A stretch of 64,000 nucleotides of DNA, taken from the NCBI GenBank assembly GCA_011800155.1, contig CM022369.1, positions 620,001 to 684,000 of the forward strand, in the 5' to 3' direction. The position numbers and the translations under genes were made by a program. Source of the DNA: Flammulina velutipes. Its lineage: Eukaryota; Basidiomycota; Agaricomycetes; Agaricales; Physalacriaceae. The notes under the pieces were generated by a model. That model saw only the letters and a list, made by a program, of their open reading frames with translations. It had not been told where the DNA came from and ran no database searches. Positions 49,342 through 61,300 of the stretch are shown piece after piece. Position 1 is the stretch's first letter. The number at the start of each line of letters is the position of its first letter.

Positions 49342-50840
49342 TTATGGAGCGTTCTCCGATTTTGGTATTGGCTGAGGGGCAGAGCCGTTGTTCACTCCCA
49401 AGAACTGATCCAAATTTATTGCTCCATCTTCCTCTGGACCAAAGAAATTGTTGTAGTCCAGACCTTCGAGGTTGAATTGAGTGTCTCCGTTACTTGTATT
49501 CGCCGGCGAATTCTCGCTCGTCGAGAAGCTGGCGAGTAAGGAGCCGGGTGACGGGTTCGAAGCCGTTTGGGTTGGTGGCTTCAGTGTCGAGAGGAAGTCT
49601 TCCTGGCTCGTTGAGCTCTGGTCCATGGATTCCATGAAATTGGCAGAGGAAGGTGGGGGTGTGGAAACATTTGCCTTTTTCTCTTTGGCGAGGTGTGTGG
49701 GTGAGAAGAGGTCATCCACCCCCGATGATGTAGCTGCTGCTGCTGTTACCTCGTCTGTAGTAGGGGATGGTTCATCACCAAACAGGTCACTCATGTCCAT
49801 GTCCATCGACTCCAGGTCAAGTTCAATGGGCTTGTCGGCTGTGCCCATCCCAGTGTTACTGTTTTTGTTGTTATTTTCAACGCTGTCTGACTCTGGAAGA
49901 GTCAGGTCGACATCTACGCGTGATTCGCCAGAGGCAGAGTTGAGGGCGGCAATGAGGTCGGAAGGGTAGTCGGAAGGACGAGCGGACTTGGGCGCGAGGG
50001 TGACGGGTGAATGAAGGCCGTCTGGGATGAATGCGGATGCTTCGTCGGGGGACATGCGGAGGGAGGGTGCGGATAGGTCTAGTTTGAGTGGGAAGGCTGG
50101 GCGGTGGAGGGAGGATATGGATATTGCAGAAGGTCTACGACCCGGTAGGGAAGATGAAGGCGATAGACTTGTTGGAGTTGGTGCTATGTTGTCGGATGTG
50201 TCGGATGGCGTTGGTGGTTGAATTCGTGCTGAGAGCGGCGATGACAAAAGGGTTGGCTCGTCGACTTGCATTTGGGAAGCTTTGGCAGCATCCTCCGCTT
50301 CTTGAGCGCGTTGTTGTTCCCGTTTGAGGTCTCGTTCAAGGATGGCAATTGCCCTCAACTGCATCAATATTTATATAAGTTGCATTATCATGTTCAGACG
50401 CCAAACACTCACTAGATGGGATTCCATAACGTCGCATAGTTGGTCGTATTTCTCCACTTCGCGTCCCAGGGCGGCAGAGAGTGTATGAGGCGGTTGACGA
50501 ACATGTTTCTGAATTCCACTGGCAAGTCAATTAGCATAAATGGCAAGGCCACTGTAATGATGATATTAACACACAGGCGACGAGTATCAGCGTAGAAGCC
50601 ATATATTTGGCCAGTCTTGACCATTGCATTCTAGGTACGAAATCACCTCAGTACGAGAACTCATCGTTCTTGCGGGCTTACCTTGAACGAGCCTGATAAA
50701 GCTAACATCTCCTCTTCAAGAATGCGCTTTGGCGCTGGCGGCGGGGGCATTGCCTTTGAATCTTTATCTGCCTTGGATAGACTGGGTCCAGGTTTCGATG
50801 TACTACGCCCCATTGAAGGCTGAAGTGATTTCGGAGGCAT
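49342..50840 (-). CDS. Acidic, Ser/Pro-rich protein, possibly a Mediator-tail-like factor
   Basis: Not firmly recognised. Starts MPPKSLQPSMGRSTSKPGPS. After two introns a conserved-looking helical part reads EEEMLALSGSFK, NAMVKTGQIYGFYADTRRLG, VRQPPHTLSAALGREVEKYD and QLCDVMESHLLRAIAILERD, with a coiled coil in LKREQQRAQEAEDAAKASQ. The remaining 300 residues are low in complexity, Ser/Pro/Asp-rich, with two acidic-hydrophobic pieces, IELDLESMDMDMSDLFGDEP and FNLEGLDYNNFFGPEEDG, that look like transcription activation segments. Short helical head plus long acidic tail recalls fungal Mediator tail subunits such as Med2, but this is a guess. A start at 50930 would add 30 residues. Confidence 0.6.
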
Positions 50841-51091
50841 ATTGTGATGACCGTATTGTTGAAGAGTGTGATCAAATCTCGGACCGACATTCATCTCTAA
50901 GTACCAAGTACAATAGGCACTTATAGACAATCAAACAACCAATATTGCATATAAAATTGAATAGAAATGCTCGTTATCTAAAAGTTCGCAGAGCTGTGAT
51001 GGTGGCGCATTCGGCGTGGGTAAGTGGTCGCGATGATGTCATTTATTACAATACTCCATCCGTCGCCAATCGATCCTTTCTTCCAACCGCC

Positions 51092-53992
51092 ATGTCGCAA
51101 ACGATTCCAATCCTCTTTGCACTAACAGTGCTATTCATCGCACTACCACATGCACACGCGTTTGGTGCTGGCGACATCCCCGATTTCGCTTATCTGAACG
51201 AGAAGGCTTTTCGACATGGTGATATCGAGAACATCCTCGAAAGCCTCGTCAAATACGCTGGCCATGCTTCGGCAAGCGGAGGTCTCCTTGGTTTTGCATC
51301 TCATGTCATCAAGAAGGCTTCTGGAGGCTCCAAATTCAGCAAATCCGATATCAAGAAAGTCTATTTTGTGAGTGTGTGTCGTACTGGTCTTACATTCCAT
51401 TGACATAGTCAGGGAAACTGGTTGAGAGATTATTCGCAATGCATGGATATCGCTGGCCTCAGCAAACTCAGCGCAGATACTCTTGTGCTCGTCGTTTCTG
51501 TTCTCGGCTTCATGGTACGGCTACTTTGCAGAAATCTTTACTTGGCTCACTTTCGCTCCAGACATTCGGCTACTCTACTGAAGAATTCGAGGTTACCCCA
51601 GACCGTCTAGGTGTCTATCTTTGTGTTGTAAGCCATCATTCTTATCTAAATTGTAATGCATCCAGTTAACGCTTCACTAGGAACACATCGATAACCCAAA
51701 GTCAGTTATCATAACATTAGCTCCGGGTCCATATCGCTCACGTCTTAGCACAGAGGCTATGCAGAGAAAGAAGGCGACGCACGTGAATTTCACCCTAAGC
51801 TGCGTCCCCCTGTAGACCCTCGCGAATTGGAGATCGACGATCGCACTGGAATGAAGAATTACATGGCCACTGAAGACGGTGGCTGGGATACTTCAACCGC
51901 TCATATCCGCCGCGTTTTCCGCGAATGCATCGAGCGTGGACGTCGCGCTGGGGGCGAGGAAGGTCCCGACCTCTTCGAAGCCTATCGCCTCCTTGGAACT
52001 GGTCTGCACACCATGGAAGATCTTCTCGCTCACAGCAACTGGTGCGAGATTGCGCTCCGAAAACTGGGATACGAGGATGTCTTCTGTCATGTGGGTGACA
52101 ACGTCCTTGTCGAAGCACCTTCTGGAGATCGGGTTCCCCCACTCGTCACAGGTACCTTTGGCAGTGCCGATTTCCTACACTCCCTCCTCGGTGAGGCTAC
52201 CGACCATATCAGCCAAGCAAGTGTTACCGCCCTTAGCGACACCATGAATCAGAGCCAAAACAGTGACACATCCGAGAAGTTGGCAGCTCTCAAAGATATC
52301 ATGAGCAAGATTAGCGGAGGAGATGATAAAACTTCGCAAGCCCAAGAGCTCGAGGAGAAATCGAAGGCTTACAACTTCGATCCCGACAATGTTGCCCCTC
52401 CTGAGGTCCAGCGTCAACTGTTGGACCTTCTGAAGTGGCATGACGACGTCATGAGGGATATTGTCAAGAGGATGGAGATGGTTCCAGGTCTTACCGATTT
52501 GATGGAGGAGATGAGCAATGCACTCAACGCTTGTAAGAGACTCACCTACTCCTCACAAACAATCTAACTTTGTTCAGATATCTACACCGTTATTGCCCCG
52601 TGGTTGACGGTACGTGAAGAGCATTTCGCGAATTGTATATTCTCACTAATAATACATTCAGCCAATCCTTACTCAAGCTACTTCTGCTCTTGGAGAGGGA
52701 AGCAAGGCCGTCATCGACTCTGACGATCAGTATCAAGTCTTCGATGATCCCAATGCCTCAGATCCTTCCCACAGTCTACTGTCGAAGGATCACTTCGGCC
52801 TTATACTCAACGAACCTGCTGGAAAGATCGCAGTCATTGTCGTCGTGAACACCGTTCAGGCCATCGTCAAGGTATTTCAACTCCACAATTTCTGATTTAT
52901 TCATTAAGACATCGATAGGCATGGGCAGACGATAGTGAACCCGACCGCGTCATCGATGAAGTCTTGGAGGCATTCCACCATCCTTATTATGCAAGTGGAC
53001 GCTCTGAGATCCAGCGCCAAATGTTCGATGAGATGCAAAAGTGGGTTGGAAGTATGGGTCAAGAGGCGTCGGAGACCATCTCCAATCTGACCAAGGAAGC
53101 AGTACGCGAACACAAGAACAAACGCGAGGGTGATGATTCCGTTGAGCCTGGTTATGGTGGCTGCGGTCATGGTGGAGGAAGCGCGAGCTATGCCCAGCAC
53201 CAACAGTCGTCGCAAGTCGGCGGGAGTCATGATAACCAAGGACAATCACATGGAGGAAACTCGTATGCTGGAGGAGGTCGCCAGGCAACGCACAGTGGCT
53301 CAGATTCTGACGGTAGCCGTCAAGAATCATCCTACGGTCGGAACGACGAATATTCTCAGGGAGGTCGCCAGGAATCGTACAGCGGTCGTAACGAATCTTC
53401 GTATGGCCGTAACGAGCAATCGTCTTATGGGCAGCGCAACGAGGAGCCATCCTACCAACGCAATGAAGAGCCCTCGTATGGCCGCAACGAGCAATCGTCT
53501 TATGGGCAGCGCAACGAGGAGCCATCCTATCAACGCAATGAAGAGCCCTCGTACGGGCGTAACGAGCAGTCGTCTTATGGCCGCACTGAAGAACCGGCAT
53601 ACGGACGGAGCGAGCAACACACCTATGGCCGTAGCGAGGAATCTTCATATGGCAGTGAGCAGACATCTTACGGTCGCAGCGAAGAACCGTCTTACGGACG
53701 ACAAGAGTCTTCCGGCTCGTACGGCAACCGTCAAGAGGGTGCGTATGGCGGAGGAGAGCGGCGTCAAGAGGGGGGTCGTGGCAGAGGCGCTGAAGGTTAC
53801 GGGCATTCAGGTGGAGATCATGACGACAACAACAACGGCGGTGGTCGTGGTGGTTATAATCCTAGTTACGCAGGCGAGAGTGAGACTTTCGGCGCCGAGA
53901 GGTTGAACATCCAGGACAATCACGGGTATGAAGGAGGCAGAGATGAAGGAGGTTACGGCAGAAGGAATGAGTACAACGACAACGGATACTAA
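51092..53992 (+). CDS. Het-C domain protein with repetitive glycine-rich tail
   Basis: Related to the Neurospora heterokaryon incompatibility protein HET-C. Starts MSQTIPILFALTVLFIALPH, a signal peptide, then AHAFGAGDIPDFAYLNEKAF and FRHGDIENILESLVKY. Further family blocks: KVYFGNWLRDYSQCMDIAGL, LSFMTFGYSTEEFEV-type GFMTFGYSTEEFEVTPDRL, EHIDNPKGYAEKEGDAREFH, ELEIDDRTGMKNYMATEDGG, LGTGLHTMEDLLAHSNWCEI and VLVEAPSGDRVPPLVTGTFG. Seven or so introns. The C-terminal third after residue ~560 is Gly/Ser/Tyr/Arg-rich with tandem 25-residue repeats. In Neurospora, alleles of het-c differ in a short variable segment and trigger cell death when unlike strains fuse; whether this gene has that role is not shown. 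Stop TAA 53990-53992. Confidence 0.88.
53408..53635 (+). repeat. 75-base tandem repeats in the Het-C tail
   Basis: Two nearly identical 75-base units at 53408-53482 and 53483-53557 (few differences, all synonymous or nearly so) are followed by a diverged third unit from 53558. Each codes for 25 residues with the pattern RNEQSSYGQ..NEEPSYQ. Shorter, related SYGR[SN]E units (9-11 residues) flank them from about 53320 to 53720. The period is a multiple of three, so copy-number change keeps the frame. Confidence 0.85.
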
Positions 53993-54236
53993 GTGAAGTA
54001 CATGGTATGTTATACACAACTGAACTGTAAGAATACTAACTAGGAGGATTTCAAAATCGTACAATTATGTTGACACCTTTTCACTGGATACTGGTTTGTT
54101 TTGGTTCACCATCACAGCCTGATGTACACTTGCGTGTGAAATGCGACGAGAATTGCATACTGAATCAATATTCATTTGAAGGAAATACCTCAAGGCCCCA
54201 TGGCCGACAAGCGCCGCCTTTCTATCTCTGTACGTC

Positions 54237-56136
54237 ATGGTCAAAAAGCAGCGCGCGATTACTCCTCCAGAGGATGCAAACTACTTCACAGTGAACAACC
54301 CATATCCTCTTCATTTCGAATGGGAGATCGAGGAGGAGGTCATCAAACATGCTCGTTGGATCGTAGCTTGTTTGGGAACGTCTGAACCTTTCTGGGCGTA
54401 TCATTACAAGAAATCGGTGAAAATACTTGTGCTAGAAAGTTGACGATTCTCATGATTGCCATGGATCATAGGTTCCTGCTATTATCCTAGAGATCGCAAA
54501 GAGCAAGGACGGAGTTTGGATGAAGAAATTGTTGGGCGAGCATCAGTGGCAGGATGTTCTTCGCCATCCTAACAAGGACGAGAATGGCTGCGCCAGTCAA
54601 ATATTTTCGTGTAGACATCAAAACTCATTAGCGATGATAAACGATGGTGAGCGTCACTTGCACCTATCATATCTCGCTGAAATACGATATATTCAGGATG
54701 GTGCCGAGTGGCTATACAGGCCAAGTGGCTTGAGAATTGGTCGCCAGAAGACGAGTAAGATCGAAAATGATGTACAGGGATCAGCAGACTCATTATCTCT
54801 AGTTTTCAAGTCAATCCATATCCTCGCCCGACATATTGTGAGCCGCCACACTTAGATCGGACTAATCTTCCTCTGTCTCTTCGTCTACCCAGCAAGTTTG
54901 GCCCTCCACGGCCTGAGATTGCTCACTCTAAACAAGGTATGATGTATCTCAGGCTCTCCTCTAGTCACACACGTCACTAATGTATGTTTAGTACCTGGCT
55001 CTAACGCATGGGTGGGCACACAAGGCGACCGAAGCCAGATAAATAACTCACCAAGAGGTGGTGGAAGTCGCGTACGCGGCGTCACACGAAAAGGGAGCGC
55101 CGCCGCTCAAAGACCAGCATCTAGTGGTCCCACTTGTGAGTATAACTATCCAGGCCCGGGATTTATGGTCGACATCGTTGTAGGGAATCAGCCCATATTT
55201 GAGTCGTCTCCTCAAATGCCTATTACCAGGATCCCAGGTAAGCACAGTCCAGAGAATATAAGGATTTGCTCAACATATAATAGAGAAGTTACCTCAGGCT
55301 CGTACAGTGAAGACGTCTACTTCGAGTTCTCAACTACCTCCTCGATGTCAGTCCCAATCTCCTTATTCTTGAACCACTCTAAATATCAGTTAGCAACTCA
55401 CCATGTTCCCGCAAACACCCTGTCCCTCGACAACTATGGGCCGCCTCCCGGCCTCTCGCAAGGGATCGTAGAGTTGACAGAAAGCGACGAGGAACTAGAA
55501 AATATAGTCCTCGGCTCTAAAGAGCATACCATGCAAGAAAACGATAGCGCTGAATATGCAGGACTCAGCGACGAGCCTGAGGTGTGGGGAGGGTACCTCG
55601 TCCAAGCCAAAAAACAGACTGACGAGCCTATATGCCCCGTCCACAGACGGATATGCAAACGCGCAATCTGTTCAACATACGACGATATCATTCGCAAACG
55701 TGATAAACAACTGAAGAAGGAAGGGAAAGAACCTCTCAATAAAGTTGGACCGTATAATGCCAAACAAGGCGAGAAGGAGTTCCGAAAGCGTCAAGAAGCA
55801 GAGTTGGAAAAGAAAAAGGAAGAGGGAAAGAATAAACAGAGGGACTTGGCCAGGAGGAGGAATTCGAGCAAGGGCACGGATGCGGCACCGAAACGACAGG
55901 AAAAGACCGCCACACTGCCATCAGGGCAAAACGACCCTCCTGCTCCACCTCCGGCTATTACATCTATGGAAGACGATTCTGAAGACGATCCGTTTGAGGA
56001 TGATCAGCCTACCATCACCGAGGTGGCGACACATCCTCCCACATCGAATCGCCTTGTTTGGTCCGATGAGGTCGAGAAGGAATTTGGAAGCATTCATACT
56101 GAAGATTCAGATGAATCAGATCCAGAACCGTGGTAA
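54237..56136 (+). CDS. Uncharacterised protein with CxxH-x3-C-x4-C motif, paralogue A
   Basis: Starts MVKKQRAITPPEDANYFTVN. The N-terminal block (PLHFEWEIEEEVIKHARW, ACLGTSEPFWAYHYKKS) is shared with the minus-strand gene at 56311-58187. After several introns (for example 54413-54475) come AIILEIAKSKDGVWMKKL, LGEHQWQDVLRHP and a Pro-rich part. The last exon encodes a Cys/His motif, CPVHRRICKRAIC (55633-55671), followed by the charged helix GPYNAKQGEKEFRKRQEAEL and an acidic end DESDPEPW. I do not know its function. The Cys/His spacing could bind zinc; this is inference. Middle exons between 54620 and 55250 are uncertain. The two paralogues face each other tail to tail with about 170 bases between the stops. 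Confidence 0.6.
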
Positions 56137-56310
56137 AGCATAGACGTTTTGGCGTAATTTCTTTTTAAATCATCTTTTTGGTTCTTACATGTGTCAAAAT
56201 GACGTGCTCTTCGATGGAACTGGTGACAATAGGAATACAGTGTGGATGAACAAAACAAAACGGCTGAGAGGAATACACATCGATAGGGAAAATGAACATA
56301 AGGCAGAACG

Positions 56311-58187
56311 CTACCAGGGCTCTTCTTCATCGTCATCTTGCAAAAAGGTCGCAGGTGGCACAGGACTGGATCTGTGACTGTTTCCGCCTTGAAATTTGCT
56401 ATTGCCATTTCCGCCTTGACCACCGCGCCGGACCCCACGACCTCTGCGCCCACCTCGTCCTTGCTTGACCGTAAACCCGTCAGCCTCTTCGCGCTGTTGC
56501 CATTCACGTCTTTCTTGCTCCACTATCACTCGCTTTCTTTCCGCCTCTTCTTGTTCAGCCTTCTTGATATTCCAAGGCCCCGAAGCAGGCTTCGTCGTGA
56601 CTTTGCCTCGATTCCGTCGATCTAGATCCCCCAATAGTCTGCCGTATGCCTTGCAAATATGCCGGTTGCATACCCTATCATGCTCGGGGCATTTCGGTTT
56701 CTGCTCTTCTTCGTCAAGGTATTGTGGCACTGAAGACGCTGGTTGATCATATGCGGTGTCAGCTTTGACGGAAACGATATCCCAAGAGATGGAGTCAAGG
56801 TCAACCTCGCCAGCCAAAGCAGCGAGATGGTCCTCGAGACTTTCACTGACAGTAATGTGGTGCATCGCCATGGCGAGGGGTGTATCGAAGGATTCTGTAG
56901 GAGAATTTGCACCGGCGCTAGAGTCTGTTGAGCCGCTACCAGAAGAATGCACAAGTCCAGGAGGTTTGGAGATGCCAACCGAAGGAAGATGTAGACCTGG
57001 GGGACGAGATGGGACGGGGGACACGATAGTTGGCTTTTTGTTCCCTGGAGCTGGTGAATTATCGCGACGGAATAAAACAGACAATACTTACAAGCTGAGG
57101 TGGGAACAAGGTTTTGGGACGGCTTGAGCGATGAGATACCTGCGAACATTGATGAGGAAATGCTATTGCGTGACAGACGATATAGATTGACCATTACTGA
57201 TAGCTTGAGAATTGGGGGGTTTTATCGGCGTGCTCCCTGAAAAGGATATAAACAGGTATCTGCACAGAAAATAGATGTAGGGATCATACGAGCAGTCAGT
57301 TGAGATGTGGCTCCTCCTCGACCACGGTTCGCAACTCCTCCGCGATTTGTAGCCCATGATCCACGAAGAGACACAGTAGACCATGCATTGGGTGCCTCCT
57401 TTGCTTTGATCCAACTTTGTGACCCTGGTACTTAGAAGATCATTGAGGATGAGCTGCGGCAGTGCTCAAAGAGAAGATCATACCAGGTTTGGGTTGAGAA
57501 GGCGGCGGCGGCTTGATCTGAGCAGGAAGGTGGCGACAGATTGGCATGTTGGTCTTGTCCTCTTGAGGAGGCAGGCAGAAATGTGTATCGGGATATGGAT
57601 CCACGTTGAAGCTAGAACGACGCGTCAAAAGGCGATATGCGTATTGGATATAACTACTCACGTATCAGCAGCAGACCATCCAGCAAACCAGGTAGGTTCT
57701 ATCTGTAAACAAAGCCAGCCTAGCAGGAATGTCAATGAAAGGAACCAAATCATTGTCCTGACCGCGCACCATGCTTTTGTACTTGGCGTCCTGTACCATA
57801 AACACAGGGAAAGATCTGAGAGACGCGGTTGATTTCCTCGTCGGTAGGCGCTTTGAGTATTTCCCGCCATCGGTGCTCGCCAAAAAGAGGTCTCTTCCAT
57901 TTGTCGGATTCCTCGTGCTTCTCAGGTTTAGCGATCTCGAGGATGACCTTGGCAGCTGCCTAGTTAGGCGTCAGTCTAAATGGCCAAAGGCGGGGTTATG
58001 TACATACACTGGGCTTGTAATAGAGAGCCCATATAGGTCTCGAGCTCCCAAGACACGCCGCCACCCAACGCACAAGTCTCACGACGTCCTCTTGGTTGTC
58101 CCATACGAAGTTAAGCGGGTACGGCGCGCTCACCGTGAAGTATTCGGCGTCTTCTGGTATAGGCGGGGTCGGGATACGTTTGGGCAT
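56311..58187 (-). CDS. Uncharacterised protein with CxxH-x3-C-x4-C motif, paralogue B
   Basis: Starts MPKRIPTPPIPEDAEYFTVS. The shared N-terminal block reads PLNFVWDNQEDVVRLVRW, ACLGSSRPIWALYYKPS; then, across introns, AKVILEIAKPEKHEESDK, GEHRWREILKAPTDEE and MPICRHLPAQIKPPPPSQP. The last exon holds CPEHDRVCNRHICKAY (about 56650-56696), the charged helix SGPWNIKKAEQEEAERKR and an Arg/Gly-rich segment (RGGRRGRGVRRGGQGGNG) that paralogue A lacks; RGG-type tails often bind RNA. It ends DDDEEEPW, like paralogue A. Function unknown. Order of blocks is the same in both genes, so they are duplicates in inverted orientation that have since diverged strongly. Middle exons (57100-57700) are uncertain. 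Confidence 0.6.
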
Positions 58188-58376
58188 AATTATAAGCTGA
58201 GGAAATGAACAAGATGGTACGAAGTCAAGAGATGATCGGAATCAAAATCGGTCACACAGTTACAAAGGCCGAAACAACACTTTACTACAAATACCGGAGC
58301 TTGACAAAACATGGACAAGAAATAACTTGTTCTTCTGTTAGCGATCATTGAAACAGATGTCGAAAAGCACTCACAA

Positions 58377-61300
58377 TCATGACGACGATATCCGTTCACG
58401 GATGAACACTGTCAAGATATCTGACAGATCAACAGCGCCAGTGCCCAACACAACATCACTTTGTTTCATTACAGGCTTCGCCTTCTCTAGCAGCGACAAC
58501 AGGTCAGCAGCCATCTCGCTCGTCATCCCACGCCGTAGTCTGTCCGCCAAGGTCATCGAGCCACGGGGCGCTCGACGCTCCTTTGCCGGATCTGATCTTC
58601 CGATATCCAGGTCGTCCATGTCCGTGTCATTAGCGACAGTATCGAAGCCAGGCTTCGATAAACACAACGCAAGTTGAGTAGTGGCATATATGACTATACC
58701 CTCGAGGTTGCGACGCGCGATCACGACACCGTGCTTGACGTCCAGGTTATTGGCGTACCGAGTAGCCAAGACGGGGCCTACGCCAATCAAGCTCTGGCCT
58801 GCGGGAAGGTTGACGAGGTCTTTCAACATGTCCAAGGTGGAGTTTCCAAGCTCCAATAAGGTCCCTAACGAAGCAGGCTCTTCCAGAACAACCTTCGAGT
58901 GCTTTGAAGCGCCTTCAGCGTCATGCTTGCATTAGAGAGAATGTAATCTTACCGGCACGACAACTGCTTCCTGGATAGGCCAATCTTCTTCGTCGCCTAG
59001 TAGAACAGCATACGCTCTACTTATACTGAGCAGAGCGAAGACTATGTTGCTTGATAGCCTGTAGAGGCGGTGTAAGAGATGCACAACAAGAGGCCTCTTG
59101 AGCGGATCGTCATTGTCGCTTTTGCCATTGAGGAGTACCTCTTCGTCCTCGCTGATTGCGTAGAACAAGCTAGCCAGCTGATGTGGATGAGTGATGGCGT
59201 AGTTCACCTGTTGTAGTAAACGGAGAGCATGTGGGGTGAAGAACCTGAGGTTCTTGTCCACAATGGGATCACGATAAGAGGTAGATGCCCCACTCTCCGC
59301 AACGGAGAAGAACAAGTGAACAACTTGCTCCAACTCCTCCACTAAGGCCAACGATATAGAGTCGCCGACGGTCCAGGATGCTGCGCGCGATATTTGACTG
59401 CTGAAGAGCTGGATCAAGCCACACACCTCCACGTCAAAGTAAGGATTATCGCGTCCGAGTGACGTAGTCACTCCGGAAACGATGGCAAGCATAGAGCAGT
59501 AAACATAATGCGCTGGACTGCGATGGCCAGAAAATTCCGGTATGGTGACGTCGATATGGCCTGAGCTTATGGCGGAACTGATGAGGTTGTTGCTATACGT
59601 TGGTAGAAGACCTTTTGCGGCCAATCTCTCAGCTGCTGAGGGAACGCTGGCCAAAGCCATGTGGAAGAGGAGGATATGAGGGACGTAGAGAGGTAAATGT
59701 CGGTTGATGAGCAGGTTTAGGTCAGAGAGGCCGACAAGGTCCGTGTGGGCAAATAGCTGAAGACTTTCTTCGATGATATTGCTCTCCTCGCATCGCAATA
59801 GCCAAGTTGACGAAGATGGAGTTATATCCCGCCTGGAACATTGCTCAAAGACGGACACCAGCAACTCCATATCTTTGTCGATATCAACATCCATCTTTGT
59901 CCTAGCCCCAGTGAATGTGATATGAAGACAGTCGATGACAAGGCTTAGAGCGGCATCAACTGTCTCCGCGACTTTCAGGCGATGCTCAGCTTTCAGCCCT
60001 TTGGAGAGTCGCAGCATCGTCCGCGCACTTTTCATACACCAGAAAGTGATCAGCAGCACGGTCCGATGGAAGGGCACCGTAAATGATCCCATAAGTGAAG
60101 CCAACGGACGTTGGTACTCGTTCAGAATGATTCCTCGAACGTTCCCAGTAACCTCGACAAACGACTTGACATCCTCCGCTTTGTCGATAGTGCTGAACCA
60201 CGCTACCTCCAGGACCCCCAATAAAACTGATAGGCGTTTTCCATGTATTGTGGCAACCATGTCACCCAGCCGTTTCTCTCCAGCCAAGTCGTAAGAGAGT
60301 GAAACGCCGACAGAAAGGCAATTCCTGCGAATAGAAGCATCCCCGCGGACGTATGGCGCCATTTTCTGGAGGAGGAAACGTGCGCTGTCTGTCAAGAAGA
60401 GCTGGCTATGGGAGAGTGATTGATTGAGATTGATGGAGATGAAGCGCCTTTCAGTTTCGTCGACTTGATCCACCATTGCGTCAGGATCATGGCGGGACTT
60501 TATCCGGCGGTGTAGGAGGACAAGAGAGAGCGAGAATCGATCACCATATTCGCGGTCATCTATTGGATCCTGCACCTGGAACTGGGATATCAGCAGCCCA
60601 TGGAAGCGATTCTTGAGGAGTTCTTCCAGTTCGTCGTAGATCTCCGGACGGTATGAGGTTACGATGGCTTCGGATAGCATATCCATAAGTTCCTCCTCCT
60701 TGCGGAAACGGCTTTCGACGGACTGGAAACTCTCTGATCTCGTGGACGGAGAAGCTCTTTGGTAGGTCTGACCGATGTCGAGCCCAATGATATGCAGGGC
60801 ATGGCCCTTGGCTGCTACGCGATAGCAATGCATGGACACTGTATCGTGCATCGAGGAATGGAGGACATTATCGATCACCACCATTTCTTCTGCGTCAAGC
60901 TCGGGCAGCGGCCCCAGGTCTCGGTACGCCAGAGCCGATATTCTTGACCAGAATGTCGGGTCTTTGCGCAACTCGTCAAAAGGAGACTTGTGCTCGTAGC
61001 TGTGCTGCCATGTAGCATCGAGGAAGCGCACAACGGCGCACAGTAATTGGGGGTTGTGTTCCCACAGGTCATCCCAGCCTTCCAAAGCTTCCTTCGCAAC
61101 ATCCATAGCTGTGGTAACGCTCGAGCCTTTCAACGCGATATCTTTGCTTGTTCCCTTGTCCGCTTCTGGACCGTTCAATGCATGTAGCCGACCCAAGACG
61201 AACACTTTGGCTAATGCAGGCTCCGCATCCATAGCGAGGGTGATGAAATTCCATACGGCATAGCGAAGAGTTAGATCTTCGTAAGGATGTTGCACTATGC

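Noticed and set aside
53327..53666. Open frames antisense and in the third frame of the Het-C repeat tail
   Set aside because: They are a by-product of the tandem repeat: its period is a multiple of three, which keeps several frames open. No start context or motif.
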